From: Bacilli bacterium
Lineage (GTDB): Bacteria > Bacillota_I > Bacilli_A > RF39 > UBA660
Assembly: GCA_028694645.1 (NCBI GenBank)
Contig: JAQVKM010000008.1
Location: 1 to 46,078, forward strand
Direction: 5' to 3'
DNA: 46,078 nt
In this document: positions 23,539 to 32,676 of the stretch, one piece after another
Layout: every line of letters starts with the position of its first letter
Numbering within the stretch: the stretch's first letter is position 1
Position numbers and translations under genes: made by a program
Notes under the pieces: model-generated
The model's database searches: none
The model's input: the letters and a program-made list of their open reading frames with translations, nothing else
Told to the model about the DNA's origin: nothing

Positions 23539-24276
23539 ATGATTGATATAAAACAATGTATGAAAATTTTTAATAACTATTTTAAAAATTTTGATATTAA
23601 AAATAAAAATATTTTAAGTAAATTTCATCATACTTATCGGGTGATGGATTTTGCAAATGAAATAGCTTCTAGTTTAAATTTAAGTAAGCAAGAAGTATTA
23701 ATAGCACAATTGTGTGGTTTACTTCATGATATTGCTCGCTTTAAACAAGTAGCAGAATATAATACATTCATTGATCACGACTCATTTGATCATGGCGATA
23801 TGTCTTATGAGATACTAAAAGAAAATGATTTTATAAAACAATTTACAGATAATGAAGAAATTATAAATATAGTTTTAAAAGCTGTAAAAAATCATAATAA
23901 AAAACAAGTTGAATCAAATCTAAGCGAAAAAGAATTACTTTTTGCTAATATCACAAGAGATGCTGATAAACTAGATATTATGCGTGAACAATGTAATATG
24001 ATAACAGATCATAAATTAGTATTAAAAGATATTATATTAAAAGATATTTATAATTATGAACTTACTAAAAATATAGATTCAATAACTAATGTTGATTGTA
24101 TATTAAGATGTATTGCATTTATCTTTGATTTAAATTTTAAATATAGTTTTGATTTTTTAAAAGAAAATAAAATAATTGATAAAAAAATAAAATTATTACA
24201 AGCCAACATATATGATAAAAGATTAGATGAATTAGAAATATTTGTTAATAAATATATAGAAAGAAGGTTAATATAA
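23539..24276 (+). CDS. HD-domain phosphohydrolase
   Basis: A 245-residue HD-superfamily protein. The metal-binding pattern is visible: [15 protein letters not shown] (first His), [10 protein letters not shown] (HD pair), [15 protein letters not shown] (His/Asp region) and [12 protein letters not shown] (last Asp). Substrate is unknown; relatives act on nucleotides. I chose the ATG at 23539 behind TTAGGAGG; a TTG at 23524 lies in the T tract of the T-box terminator. It is the first gene behind the valine T-box and its stop overlaps the valS start by one base, so it is translated together with valS. Confidence 0.85.
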   Translation: MIDIKQCMKIFNNYFKNFDIKNKNILSKFHHTYRVMDFANEIASSLNLSKQEVLIAQLCGLLHDIARFKQVAEYNTFIDHDSFDHGDMSYEILKENDFIKQFTDNEEIINIVLKAVKNHNKKQVESNLSEKELLFANITRDADKLDIMREQCNMITDHKLVLKDIILKDIYNYELTKNIDSITNVDCILRCIAFIFDLNFKYSFDFLKENKIIDKKIKLLQANIYDKRLDELEIFVNKYIERRLI

Positions 24277-26822
24277 TGTTAGAAACAAAATATAATCATA
24301 AATTAGTAGAAGAAAATAAATATGAAAATTGGAAAAATAAAGGTTATTTTATGTGTGGTGATACATCAAAAAAACCATTTTCTATAGTTATTCCACCCCC
24401 TAATGTAACAGGTAAACTGCATTTGGGACATGCTTGGAATACTACCCTTCAAGATATTATAATTCGTTATAAAAGAATGAATGGATATGATACTTTGTGG
24501 TTACCAGGCATGGATCATGCTGGAATAGCAACACAAGCTAAAGTAGATAGAAAATTAAAAGATGAAGGAATTGCCCCTAGATCTATGAAAAGAGAAGAGT
24601 GGTTGAAAAAAGCTTGGGCTTGGAAAGAAGAATATGCAGAAAATATTCATGAACAATGGTCTAAATTAGGATTATCATTAGATTATTCAAAAGAAAGATT
24701 TACTTTAGATGAAGGTTTAAATAAAGCTGTTAACAAAGTATTTGTTGATTTATATAATGAAGGATTAATATATCGTGGTGAAAGGATTATTAATTGGGAT
24801 CCGCAAGCTAAGACAGCTTTATCAAATGAAGAAGTAATTTATAAAGATATAAAAGGAGCTTTTTATCATTTGAAATACTATATTGAAAATTCTAATGATT
24901 ATTTAGAAGTAGCTACAACAAGACCCGAAACTTTATTTGGAGATACAGCTTTAGCAGTCAATCCAAATGATGAAAGATATAAACACCTGATAGGAAAAAA
25001 TGTTATTTTACCTATTGTAAATAAACTAATTCCAATTATTGGAGATGAATATGCTGATCCTGAATTTGGTACTGGTGTTGTTAAAATTACACCTGCTCAT
25101 GACCCTAATGATTTTGAAGTCGGTAATCGTCATAATCTAGAGCGAATTATTGTTATGAATGATGATGCAACAATGAATGAAAATGCGCTAATGTATCAAA
25201 ATCTTGACCGCTTTGAATGTCGTAAAAAATTAGTTGAAGATTTAAAAGAAAAAAATTTATTGATAGATATAAAAGAAATGACTCATTCTGTTGGGCATAG
25301 TGAAAGAACAGATGTTATGATTGAACCATATTTATCAAAACAATGGTTCGTAAAAATGCGTCCTTTAGCTGATAAAGTTTTAAATAATCAAAAAAATAAA
25401 GAAAGTAAAGTTAATTTTGTTCCAGAAAGATTTGAAAAAGTAATGAATCATTGGATGGAAATAACTTATGATTGGTGTATTTCTCGCCAACTTTGGTGGG
25501 GACATAGAATACCAGCTTGGTATAAAGATGATCAAATTTATGTTGGAATAAATCCTCCAACAGAAGATGGTTGGATTCAAGATAATGATGTTTTAGATAC
25601 TTGGTTTTCATCAGCTTTATGGCCATTTAGTACATTAGGTTGGCCAAATGATACTGATTTATTGAATAGATATTATCCTAATGATGTATTAGTAACAGGT
25701 TATGATATAATTCCTTTTTGGGTAAATAGAATGACTTTTCAAGGATTACATTTTACCAATCAAAGACCTTTTAAAGAGTGTTTGATTCATGGATTAATTA
25801 GAGATAATCAAGGAAGAAAAATGTCTAAATCGCTTGGTAATGGTGTAGATCCTATGGATGTTATTGAAACATACGGGTGTGATTCATTAAGATATTTTTT
25901 ATCTACTTCCTCATCTTTAGGAATGGACTTACGTTATGATGAAGAAAAAGTAAAATCAACTTGGAATTTTATAAATAAACTTTGGAATGCATCTCGTTTT
26001 GTATTAATGAATTTAGAAGATTTTGATTATAATAATTATACATTGGATAATTTAAATATATCTGATAAATGGATTTTATCTAAATTAAATAAATTAATTG
26101 ATAAAGTAAGAAATCATATGGATAAATATGAATTTAATGTAGTAGGAACAGAATTATATAGTTTTGTTTGGAATGATTTTTGTGATTGGTATATAGAATT
26201 ATCTAAGTTCAATCAAAATAATGTTACAAAATCTGTTTTAATTAAAGTTCTTACTGATATATTAAAGATGTTACACCCATTTATGCCATATGTAACAGAA
26301 GAAATATATCAAATGTTACCAAACAAAGATGAATCAATTATGATTAGCTCTTACCCAACAAGTGATAAAAAATATATTTTTGAAGAAGAAAAAGAATTAG
26401 AAGATATCATATCATTTGTTGTTAAAGTAAGAAATATGAAATTAGAAAGAAACATACCTAAAGATTCATTAATTTATTTTGAAGGAAAAAACAAAGAATT
26501 AATATTAAAAATATTAAAAATAAATGATCAAAATTTAACAAATAATTTAACTTCTGAAGATAATAAAGTAATATCTTATGATAATTTATACAAAATATAT
26601 TTTATATTTGATAATACCATTAATAAAGAAAAAGAAATAGAATCATTGTTAAAAGAAAAAGAAAGATTAGAAAGTTCAATTAAAAGAAGAGAAAATTTAC
26701 TTAATAATGCTAATTATGTAGCTAAAGCACCTGAAAATATAGTGTCATCTGAAAAAGAAAGTTTAATGAAAGAAAAAAATGAATTAAAACAAATTATTAT
26801 TCATTTAAACAAAGAGAATTAA
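24276..26822 (+). CDS. valS: Valyl-tRNA synthetase
   Basis: An 848-residue ValRS with [16 protein letters not shown] (HIGH-type motif HLGH, residues 49-52) and the KMSKS loop at 515-519 ([14 protein letters not shown]). The editing domain between them has [17 protein letters not shown] and [19 protein letters not shown]. An anticodon-binding domain and a C-terminal coiled coil of about 60 residues, typical of ValRS, end the protein. It charges tRNA-Val and is controlled by the T-box two genes upstream in the same mRNA. AAGAAGG precedes the ATG and the previous stop overlaps it (TAATG). Confidence 0.98.
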   Translation: MLETKYNHKLVEENKYENWKNKGYFMCGDTSKKPFSIVIPPPNVTGKLHLGHAWNTTLQDIIIRYKRMNGYDTLWLPGMDHAGIATQAKVDRKLKDEGIAPRSMKREEWLKKAWAWKEEYAENIHEQWSKLGLSLDYSKERFTLDEGLNKAVNKVFVDLYNEGLIYRGERIINWDPQAKTALSNEEVIYKDIKGAFYHLKYYIENSNDYLEVATTRPETLFGDTALAVNPNDERYKHLIGKNVILPIVNKLIPIIGDEYADPEFGTGVVKITPAHDPNDFEVGNRHNLERIIVMNDDATMNENALMYQNLDRFECRKKLVEDLKEKNLLIDIKEMTHSVGHSERTDVMIEPYLSKQWFVKMRPLADKVLNNQKNKESKVNFVPERFEKVMNHWMEITYDWCISRQLWWGHRIPAWYKDDQIYVGINPPTEDGWIQDNDVLDTWFSSALWPFSTLGWPNDTDLLNRYYPNDVLVTGYDIIPFWVNRMTFQGLHFTNQRPFKECLIHGLIRDNQGRKMSKSLGNGVDPMDVIETYGCDSLRYFLSTSSSLGMDLRYDEEKVKSTWNFINKLWNASRFVLMNLEDFDYNNYTLDNLNISDKWILSKLNKLIDKVRNHMDKYEFNVVGTELYSFVWNDFCDWYIELSKFNQNNVTKSVLIKVLTDILKMLHPFMPYVTEEIYQMLPNKDESIMISSYPTSDKKYIFEEEKELEDIISFVVKVRNMKLERNIPKDSLIYFEGKNKELILKILKINDQNLTNNLTSEDNKVISYDNLYKIYFIFDNTINKEKEIESLLKEKERLESSIKRRENLLNNANYVAKAPENIVSSEKESLMKEKNELKQIIIHLNKEN

Positions 26823-26823
26823 T

Positions 26824-27198
26824 ATGAAAAATAATCAAACATATGATTATCAATATGATGATATAAATGATGTTTATATTATTAATAGAATTGATGATAA
26901 GCTAAATTATGATGTACCTCAAAAATTATTAATTCAGCTTTTTCATGAAATAATGTTTCAAAAGCAAACAATGATCGTTGTTTCAGATTTTAATAAAATA
27001 ATTCATTATTCAAAAGATGGTGAGACAGCAATATTGGATTTAAATCAAAGATATTTTAATGAAAAAGAAATAGAAATGATTTTGGCTTTTAAAAAAATAG
27101 AAAATTATGAACCAAATTATGATGAAGAAAAATTAGAAAATTCATCTAGCAAACCAAAAATATTATCTAAAATTCTTAATAAATTTATTAAAAATTAA
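26824..27198 (+). CDS. Hypothetical protein after valS, 124 residues
   Basis: Not recognised. The start is one base after the valS stop, so translation is probably coupled and the gene lies under the same T-box. The first 90 residues look folded (QKLLIQLFHEIMFQKQTMIV, FNKIIHYSKDGETAILDLN); the tail is acidic then basic (SKPKILSKILNKFIKN). No signal, membrane helix or metal motif is seen. It ends at a good terminator. Confidence 0.7.
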   Translation: MKNNQTYDYQYDDINDVYIINRIDDKLNYDVPQKLLIQLFHEIMFQKQTMIVVSDFNKIIHYSKDGETAILDLNQRYFNEKEIEMILAFKKIENYEPNYDEEKLENSSSKPKILSKILNKFIKN

Positions 27199-27204
27199 TT
27201 AATT

Positions 27205-27229
27205 AAATACCTATAATTAGGTATTTTTT
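27205..27229 (+). terminator. Terminator of the valS transcript
   Basis: A 9-bp stem AAATACCTA (27205-27213) with TAGGTATTT (27218-27226), loop TAAT, then T's. Confidence 0.85.
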
Positions 27230-27230
27230 C

Positions 27231-27259
27231 TTGTAATAAATAGTTATATATATTATAAT
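27231..27259 (+). promoter_or_regulatory. Promoter of cdsA-rseP
   Basis: TTGTAA (27231-27236), a 17-base spacer and TATAAT (27254-27259), directly after the valS terminator. Confidence 0.75.
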
Positions 27260-27282
27260 AGAATAAGTTAGGATGGTGTCGA

Positions 27283-28083
27283 ATGAAAAAAAGATTAATA
27301 AGTGCTTTAATTGCTTTAATAATTTTTATTCCAGTATTTTTGATGGGAGGCTTTATATATAAAGCCAGTATATATATTATTTCAATGTTAGCTTTGAAAG
27401 AATTTTTAGATGTAAAAAGAACAAAAAAAGATGTTCCTGCTTTTATTGAATTTATTTCATATGTTATTATGTCATTATTAGTTTTATCTAATACAAATAA
27501 TGAAGATCTACTGTTTAAATTAGATTTTAGAGTTATAGTTGGATTATTTTTAGTCTTTTTATTACCAACTGTTTTATATCATGATAGAGAAAAATTTAGT
27601 ATAAATGATGCTTTTTATCTTATAGGAGGATTATTTTTCTTAGGAGTAAGTTTTTCATTGTTAATTATTTTTAGAAATATAAATTTAAACATTATAATAT
27701 ATTTATTTATGATAACTATATTTACTGATACTTTTGCATATTTAATTGGAATGTTAATTGGAAAAAATAAACTTCTTCAATCAATATCACCTAAAAAAAC
27801 ATGGGAGGGTATGATAGCTGGAACAGCATTAGGATCATTTGTTGCAACAGTTTTTTATATTACGGTTATTAATAATAATGTTTCTATTATTTTAATATCA
27901 ATAATAACTATCTTTTTATCTGTTTTAGGACAATATGGTGATTTAGTTTTTTCCGCTATAAAAAGATATTATGGTAAAAAGGACTTTTCTAATATTATGC
28001 CAGGTCACGGTGGAATACTAGATCGTTTAGATAGTATTATATTTGTTTTATTTGGTTTTATATATTTCATAACAATTTTATAG
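27283..28083 (+). CDS. cdsA: Phosphatidate cytidylyltransferase
   Basis: A 266-residue membrane protein with about seven to eight helices. The CdsA signature is in the C-terminal third: SPKKTWEGMIAGTALGSF, then GDLVFSAIKRYYGKKDFS and MPGHGGILDRLDSI. It makes CDP-diacylglycerol from phosphatidate and CTP, the precursor of acidic phospholipids. The order cdsA-rseP is common in Firmicutes, usually with uppS upstream and dxr between; both are absent here. The gene ends in TAG; rseP starts nine bases later behind TAGGAGG. Confidence 0.95.
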   Translation: MKKRLISALIALIIFIPVFLMGGFIYKASIYIISMLALKEFLDVKRTKKDVPAFIEFISYVIMSLLVLSNTNNEDLLFKLDFRVIVGLFLVFLLPTVLYHDREKFSINDAFYLIGGLFFLGVSFSLLIIFRNINLNIIIYLFMITIFTDTFAYLIGMLIGKNKLLQSISPKKTWEGMIAGTALGSFVATVFYITVINNNVSIILISIITIFLSVLGQYGDLVFSAIKRYYGKKDFSNIMPGHGGILDRLDSIIFVLFGFIYFITIL

Positions 28084-28092
28084 GAGGAATTT

Positions 28093-29130
28093 ATGACAAT
28101 TATATATTTTGTAATAATATTAGGTATTACAATAATGATTCATGAATTAGGACATTTTTTATTAGCTAAAAAAAATGGTGTTTATATTTATGAATTTGCT
28201 ATTGGTATGGGGCCTCAAATATTTAAATTTAAAAGAAAAAATGATGAAACAATTTATTCGATTCGTTTATTTCCAATAGGTGGGTTTGTTAGCATGGCTG
28301 GTGAAGACATGGATGATGAAGATATACCCAAAGATAAACAATTAATTAATAAAAGTTGGTTTCAAAAATTTAGCGTTTTAATAGCTGGAGTATTATTTAA
28401 TTTTGTTTTAGCTATTATATTATTATTTATAGTTGGACTTATAAATGGTGTTCCCTCTAGTAGGCCGGTTGTAGCTGATATATCAAAAGATTATAATTTA
28501 TATAATACTAACATGGAAGTTGGAGATGTTATAACTAAAATAAATGAAACAAAAGTTTCATCTAATGATATTTTAGCTTTGTTATTACAAATATATAGTG
28601 GTAAAACAATTAATATACAAGTTCAACATAAAGATGGTAAATTAGAAGTTATTGAAGCTATTCCAACTAAAATAACCGAAAATGATACAGAAGCTTATGT
28701 ATATGGGTTTAATTTGGATATTAAATATGAATATGGAATTATTTCATCTTTGAAGTATTCCTTTGAAAAAACAGGATCTCTTATTAATCAAATGGCTCAT
28801 ATAATAGGATATTTAATTACAGGAAAATTAAGTTTAAAAACTTTATCTGGACCGGTTGGAATATATCAAGTAGTAGGGCAAGCTGCTTCTTCTGGACTTT
28901 CTAGTGTATTATATTTAATCGCTTATTTATGTATTAATGTTGGCTTTGTAAATATTATACCAATACCAGCATTTGATGGTGGCAGAATTTTATTTTTAAT
29001 AATAGAAAAGGTAAAAGGAAGCAAAATTGATTCTAAAATAGAAAATAGAATTCATACAATTGGTTTTATACTTTTAATGTTTTTAATGCTATTGGTTACT
29101 TATAATGATATATTAAGAATTTTTAAATAA
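28093..29130 (+). CDS. rseP: Site-2 intramembrane metalloprotease RseP/RasP
   Basis: A 345-residue S2P-family protease. HELGH lies at residues 17-21 in the first membrane helix. The PDZ domain is at about 125-200 (NMEVGDVITKINE), and the second zinc motif is NIIPIPAFDGGRILF. In Bacillus, RasP cleaves anti-sigma factors and signal-peptide remnants within the membrane. It is co-transcribed with cdsA. A terminator directly after the stop ends the unit. Confidence 0.95.
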   Translation: MTIIYFVIILGITIMIHELGHFLLAKKNGVYIYEFAIGMGPQIFKFKRKNDETIYSIRLFPIGGFVSMAGEDMDDEDIPKDKQLINKSWFQKFSVLIAGVLFNFVLAIILLFIVGLINGVPSSRPVVADISKDYNLYNTNMEVGDVITKINETKVSSNDILALLLQIYSGKTINIQVQHKDGKLEVIEAIPTKITENDTEAYVYGFNLDIKYEYGIISSLKYSFEKTGSLINQMAHIIGYLITGKLSLKTLSGPVGIYQVVGQAASSGLSSVLYLIAYLCINVGFVNIIPIPAFDGGRILFLIIEKVKGSKIDSKIENRIHTIGFILLMFLMLLVTYNDILRIFK

Positions 29131-29153
29131 CAAGATAATATCTTGTTTTTTTT
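29129..29153 (+). terminator. Terminator after rseP
   Basis: An 8-bp stem AACAAGAT (29129-29136) with ATCTTGTT (29140-29147) and eight T's. The first arm uses the last two bases of the stop codon. Confidence 0.85.
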
Positions 29154-29210
29154 AAAGGATTTTGCTTATTTTTCTTGTATTATAATTTAGGAATGGTAGT
29201 TAGGAGAAAT

Positions 29211-29939
29211 ATGAAATCAATAATTTTAAATAAGAAAAATATTGCTATAATTAGTTTCATAGTAATTTTGATATCTTCATTTGCTACATATATATATTTA
29301 TACCCAAAAGATAATGTAATTGATAATATGCCTTTAACAGAGTCAAATATTGAAAAAGAAAAAGAAGAAGAACCTATTAAAGTAGAAATTAAGGGTGCCT
29401 TAAATAGTCCTGGAGTATATGAAATAAATAAAAATAGTAGAGTAATTGATATTATTAATTTAGCTGGTGGATTACAAGAAAATGCTGATACATCAATTAT
29501 TAATTTGTCTAAAAAATTAGAAGATGAGATGGTTATTATTATTTATACTAAAGATCAAATAAATGAATATATAAACAACAATAAAAAAATAGAATACGTA
29601 TATTTAGAAAAAGAATGTGTTTGTTTAGATGATATTAATGATGGTTGTATAATAGATGATAATGTTTATGCAACAGAAAAAAATACTAAAAAAGATTCTA
29701 ATAATACTGTAAATGATTTGGAATCTTCTGCATCAAATGAAGCAAATAATATAGTAAATATAAATATAGCTTCAATTACTGAACTTACAACCTTAACAGG
29801 TATTGGAGAAAGTAAAGCTAATAAAATAATAGAATATCGTAATACAAATGGTAATTTTAAAAGCATTGAAGATATAAAAAATGTGACAGGTATTGGAGAT
29901 TCTATTTACGAAAAAATTAAAACTCAAATTACTGTATAG
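29211..29939 (+). CDS. comEA: Competence protein ComEA
   Basis: A 242-residue protein: an N-terminal membrane anchor (IAIISFIVILISSFATYIYL), then an SLBB domain (VEIKGALNSPGVYEINKNSR, residues about 58-110). A Cys-rich linker (ECVCLDDINDGC) and an Asn/Ser-rich spacer follow, then two helix-hairpin-helix units (VNINIASITELTTLTGIGES and a second ending VTGIGDSIYEKI). ComEA binds incoming double-stranded DNA outside the membrane during transformation. I chose the ATG at 29211, which follows TAGGAGA; a TATAAT is at 29181-29186. comEC overlaps its 3' end. Confidence 0.92.
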   Translation: MKSIILNKKNIAIISFIVILISSFATYIYLYPKDNVIDNMPLTESNIEKEKEEEPIKVEIKGALNSPGVYEINKNSRVIDIINLAGGLQENADTSIINLSKKLEDEMVIIIYTKDQINEYINNNKKIEYVYLEKECVCLDDINDGCIIDDNVYATEKNTKKDSNNTVNDLESSASNEANNIVNINIASITELTTLTGIGESKANKIIEYRNTNGNFKSIEDIKNVTGIGDSIYEKIKTQITV

Positions 29940-31995
29940 TATATTTATAATAATAACAGTAATTAATTTTTTAAATATTATTTTAAATGACAAAACAAAT
30001 TTTAAATATAATTTAAATATTAATCAAATATCTGGGATAGTAACTAATTATAAAATAGATGGTAATAAATTGACTTTAGAAATTAAAAATAAAAGTAAAA
30101 TAATAGGAAATTATTATTTTAAAACAGAAAGGGATTTGAAAAAATATAGACAAGAAATTAAATTAGGTATTAATGTTATTTTATATGGAAATTTAGAAAA
30201 AATAAGTCAAAATACTAATTTTAACTTATTTAATTATCAAAAATATTTATATAGTAAAAAAATATATTACATGTTTAATATTAATGAGTTAAAAATTGAA
30301 AAAAGAAAAATTCCTTTAATTTATAATATAAAAAATGATATGTTAAAAAGAAGTAATAAACTTAATTTTTATTTAAATTTATTTATTTTTGGTGAGAATA
30401 GTTTGGATGATGAAATAATTCAAAGTTATCGAAAAAATGGTATTAGTCATTTATTTGCTATATCAGGCATGCATATTACTCTTTTTACAACAATATTATT
30501 AAAAATATTAAATTTGATAAAAATAAATTATAAAAAAAGTGGAATTATAATCATTTTATTTTTATTTTTTTATATGTTTTTAACTAATTATAGTCCATCT
30601 GTAATGAGAGCTAGTTTCTTATTTATATTTTTGTTTATTAAAAAAATATTTAATTTAAAAACATCTAATTTAAATATAATGATAATTTTAATATGTTTGT
30701 TTTTACTCTATAATCCATATTATATATATAATACTGGTTTTGTATTTAGTTTTTTAATTAGTTTTTCATTAATATTATTTAGTAATATAATAAATAAATT
30801 TAATAATTATTTTATTAAAGTATTTATAACATCTTATATATCTTTTTTGGTGAGTATACCAATACTAATTAATAATTTTAATGAAATAAATTTTTTATCA
30901 CCTTTTGTTAACATAATATTTGTACCATTTATTTCAATTATTATTTTCCCTTTGTCATTATTAACTTTTATCATATCTCCATTAAATGTAATATTAAACA
31001 TAATAACAAATTTGCTAGAAAAATTATCTATATTGATAAGCAAAATTAATTATTTTACAATTATTCTGTCTGATATTAATATAATTTTTGTTATATTTTA
31101 TTACATTATAATAGTATTTGTGATTATCAATATAAACAAAATAAGATATATAATTATTTTAGGAATTATTTTATTTTTTCATAGTAATATTAATTTGTTT
31201 AATAAATATCCGATTATAACTATGTTAGATGTTAATCAAGGAGACTCAATATTGTTACAACTTCCAAATAATAAAGCTAATATATTAATAGATACTGGAG
31301 GAATAACAAATTATAATACTGAAAAATGGATGAATAAAAAAAAGAAATATTCATTAAGTGAAAATGTTATAATACCTTATTTGAAATCAGTGGGTATTAA
31401 AAAATTACATTATTTAATTTTAACTCATGGCGACTTTGATCATGTTGGAGAAGCTGTTAATTTAATTAATAATTTTAATATTAATAAAATAATTATGAAT
31501 AGTGGTAATAATAATTCGTTAGAAAAAAATATTATTAATCAAGATAAAAAATTCATTCAAAAAAGTAAATATAATTTAAAAATAGGTAATTATATTTTAT
31601 ATTTTATTAATGATAAAGATAAATTAAATGAAAATGAAGATAGTTTGATAATATATATGAGTTTAAATAATAAAAATATACTTTTTATGGGAGACTCTGG
31701 TGAAGAAAGTGAAAATTATATATTAAATGAATATAATTTACCAAAAATGGATATACTAAAAGTAGGTCATCACGGATCTAAATATAGTAGTTCTATTAAT
31801 TTTTTAAATAAAATCAAACCTTCTATAGCTATTATATCAGCTGGTAAAAATAACCGGTTCAATCATCCTAATATAGAAACAATTGATAAATTAAAAAAAT
31901 TAAAAACAAATATTTTTGTAACCAAAGATAATGGAATGATTAAAATAATATTGAGAAAGAAAATAATTGTTAAAACTGTTTTTGACGCACGCTAA
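29893..31995 (+). CDS. comEC: DNA uptake channel protein ComEC/Rec2
   Basis: A protein of about 700 residues. It has an N-terminal membrane helix and a DUF4131-like outer domain, then the ComEC membrane core with HLFAISGMHITLF. The C-terminal metallo-beta-lactamase domain has MLDVNQGDSILLQ, LTHGDFDHVGE, LFMGDSGEES and KVGHHGSKYS. ComEC carries single-stranded DNA into the cell; the C-terminal domain may degrade one strand. The start is uncertain: no ATG precedes the first helix, and TTG at 29893 within comEA is the best candidate, a 47-base overlap. The TAA stop lies in the first of two terminator hairpins. Confidence 0.9.
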   Translation: MEILFTKKLKLKLLYSIFIIITVINFLNIILNDKTNFKYNLNINQISGIVTNYKIDGNKLTLEIKNKSKIIGNYYFKTERDLKKYRQEIKLGINVILYGNLEKISQNTNFNLFNYQKYLYSKKIYYMFNINELKIEKRKIPLIYNIKNDMLKRSNKLNFYLNLFIFGENSLDDEIIQSYRKNGISHLFAISGMHITLFTTILLKILNLIKINYKKSGIIIILFLFFYMFLTNYSPSVMRASFLFIFLFIKKIFNLKTSNLNIMIILICLFLLYNPYYIYNTGFVFSFLISFSLILFSNIINKFNNYFIKVFITSYISFLVSIPILINNFNEINFLSPFVNIIFVPFISIIIFPLSLLTFIISPLNVILNIITNLLEKLSILISKINYFTIILSDINIIFVIFYYIIIVFVIININKIRYIIILGIILFFHSNINLFNKYPIITMLDVNQGDSILLQLPNNKANILIDTGGITNYNTEKWMNKKKKYSLSENVIIPYLKSVGIKKLHYLILTHGDFDHVGEAVNLINNFNINKIIMNSGNNNSLEKNIINQDKKFIQKSKYNLKIGNYILYFINDKDKLNENEDSLIIYMSLNNKNILFMGDSGEESENYILNEYNLPKMDILKVGHHGSKYSSSINFLNKIKPSIAIISAGKNNRFNHPNIETIDKLKKLKTNIFVTKDNGMIKIILRKKIIVKTVFDAR

Positions 31996-32008
31996 TCGCA
32001 ATTAGCGT
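31989..32008 (+). other. GC-containing hairpin on the comEC stop codon
   Basis: An 8-bp stem ACGCTAAT (31989-31996) with ATTAGCGT (32001-32008), loop CGCA. The stop TAA is inside the stem and no proper T run follows. Confidence 0.6.
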
Positions 32009-32019
32009 TTAATATAGAT

Positions 32020-32050
32020 AAAGAAACTTGAAATTCAAGTTTCTTTTATT
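32020..32050. terminator. Terminator shared by convergent comEC and DUF6512-like gene
   Basis: An 11-bp stem AAAGAAACTTG (32020-32030) with CAAGTTTCTTT (32036-32046), followed by T's on the plus strand. It overlaps the end of the minus-strand gene. Confidence 0.75.
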
Positions 32051-32558
32051 TTATTATTCCATAAATTTTATTAGCATTATCAAAAAACAAAAAATTATGT
32101 GGAGGTTTATAAGTTAAATATCCAAAAATAATATAAACAACTATTATAAAAAATAATGAAAACATATTTAAAAATTTATAATTCTTACTACTTAAAATAT
32201 AATAACTTATAATTTGCGTTATTATATAAACTATAAATAATAAAGTAATATCAACAAATAAATTAGTATCAAAATATAAAAATAAAGGAATATAAATTAA
32301 TAAATAAACAATAATGCCTAAAAAACCAGTTGCAAAAATATTAAATAAAAAATTGTTAAATTTAATATTTTGTTTTCTCAATAAATATAATTCTATAATA
32401 GAGTATATCAATATTGACGTAAATATAATTTTCATGTGTTCAAATATGCTTTCATTTACTGGAAAAAATATAGAAAATAGAGTGTTACTATAAATATCAT
32501 ATATAAAGTGATTAATAAAAGACAATATAAAAATAACTATTACTGCAAAAATTTTCAA
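32046..32558 (-). CDS. DUF6512-like multi-pass membrane protein
   Basis: A 170-residue membrane protein with about five helices. The segments FINHFIYDIYS, FFPVNESIFEHMKIIF and YKPPHNFLFFDNANKIYGI resemble the DUF6512 family, whose function is unknown. The start is odd. The best ribosome binding site (GAGGTGAT on the minus strand, near 32580) is about 18 bases from the TTG at 32558, and no ATG lies in frame. An ATT codon nearer the site is a possible non-standard start. It is the only minus-strand gene of this part and points into comEC. Confidence 0.75.
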   Translation of the reverse strand: MKIFAVIVIFILSFINHFIYDIYSNTLFSIFFPVNESIFEHMKIIFTSILIYSIIELYLLRKQNIKFNNFLFNIFATGFLGIIVYLLIYIPLFLYFDTNLFVDITLLFIVYIITQIISYYILSSKNYKFLNMFSLFFIIVVYIIFGYLTYKPPHNFLFFDNANKIYGIIK

Positions 32559-32676
32559 ATTTTTTAAATTAATAATATCACCTCATATAATATTATGAAA
32601 AAAAATAATAAATTTGATACTAAAAAAAGGAAATATAAAAGTTTTGTCGTATATTTATATTGAGGAGTGTGATATT

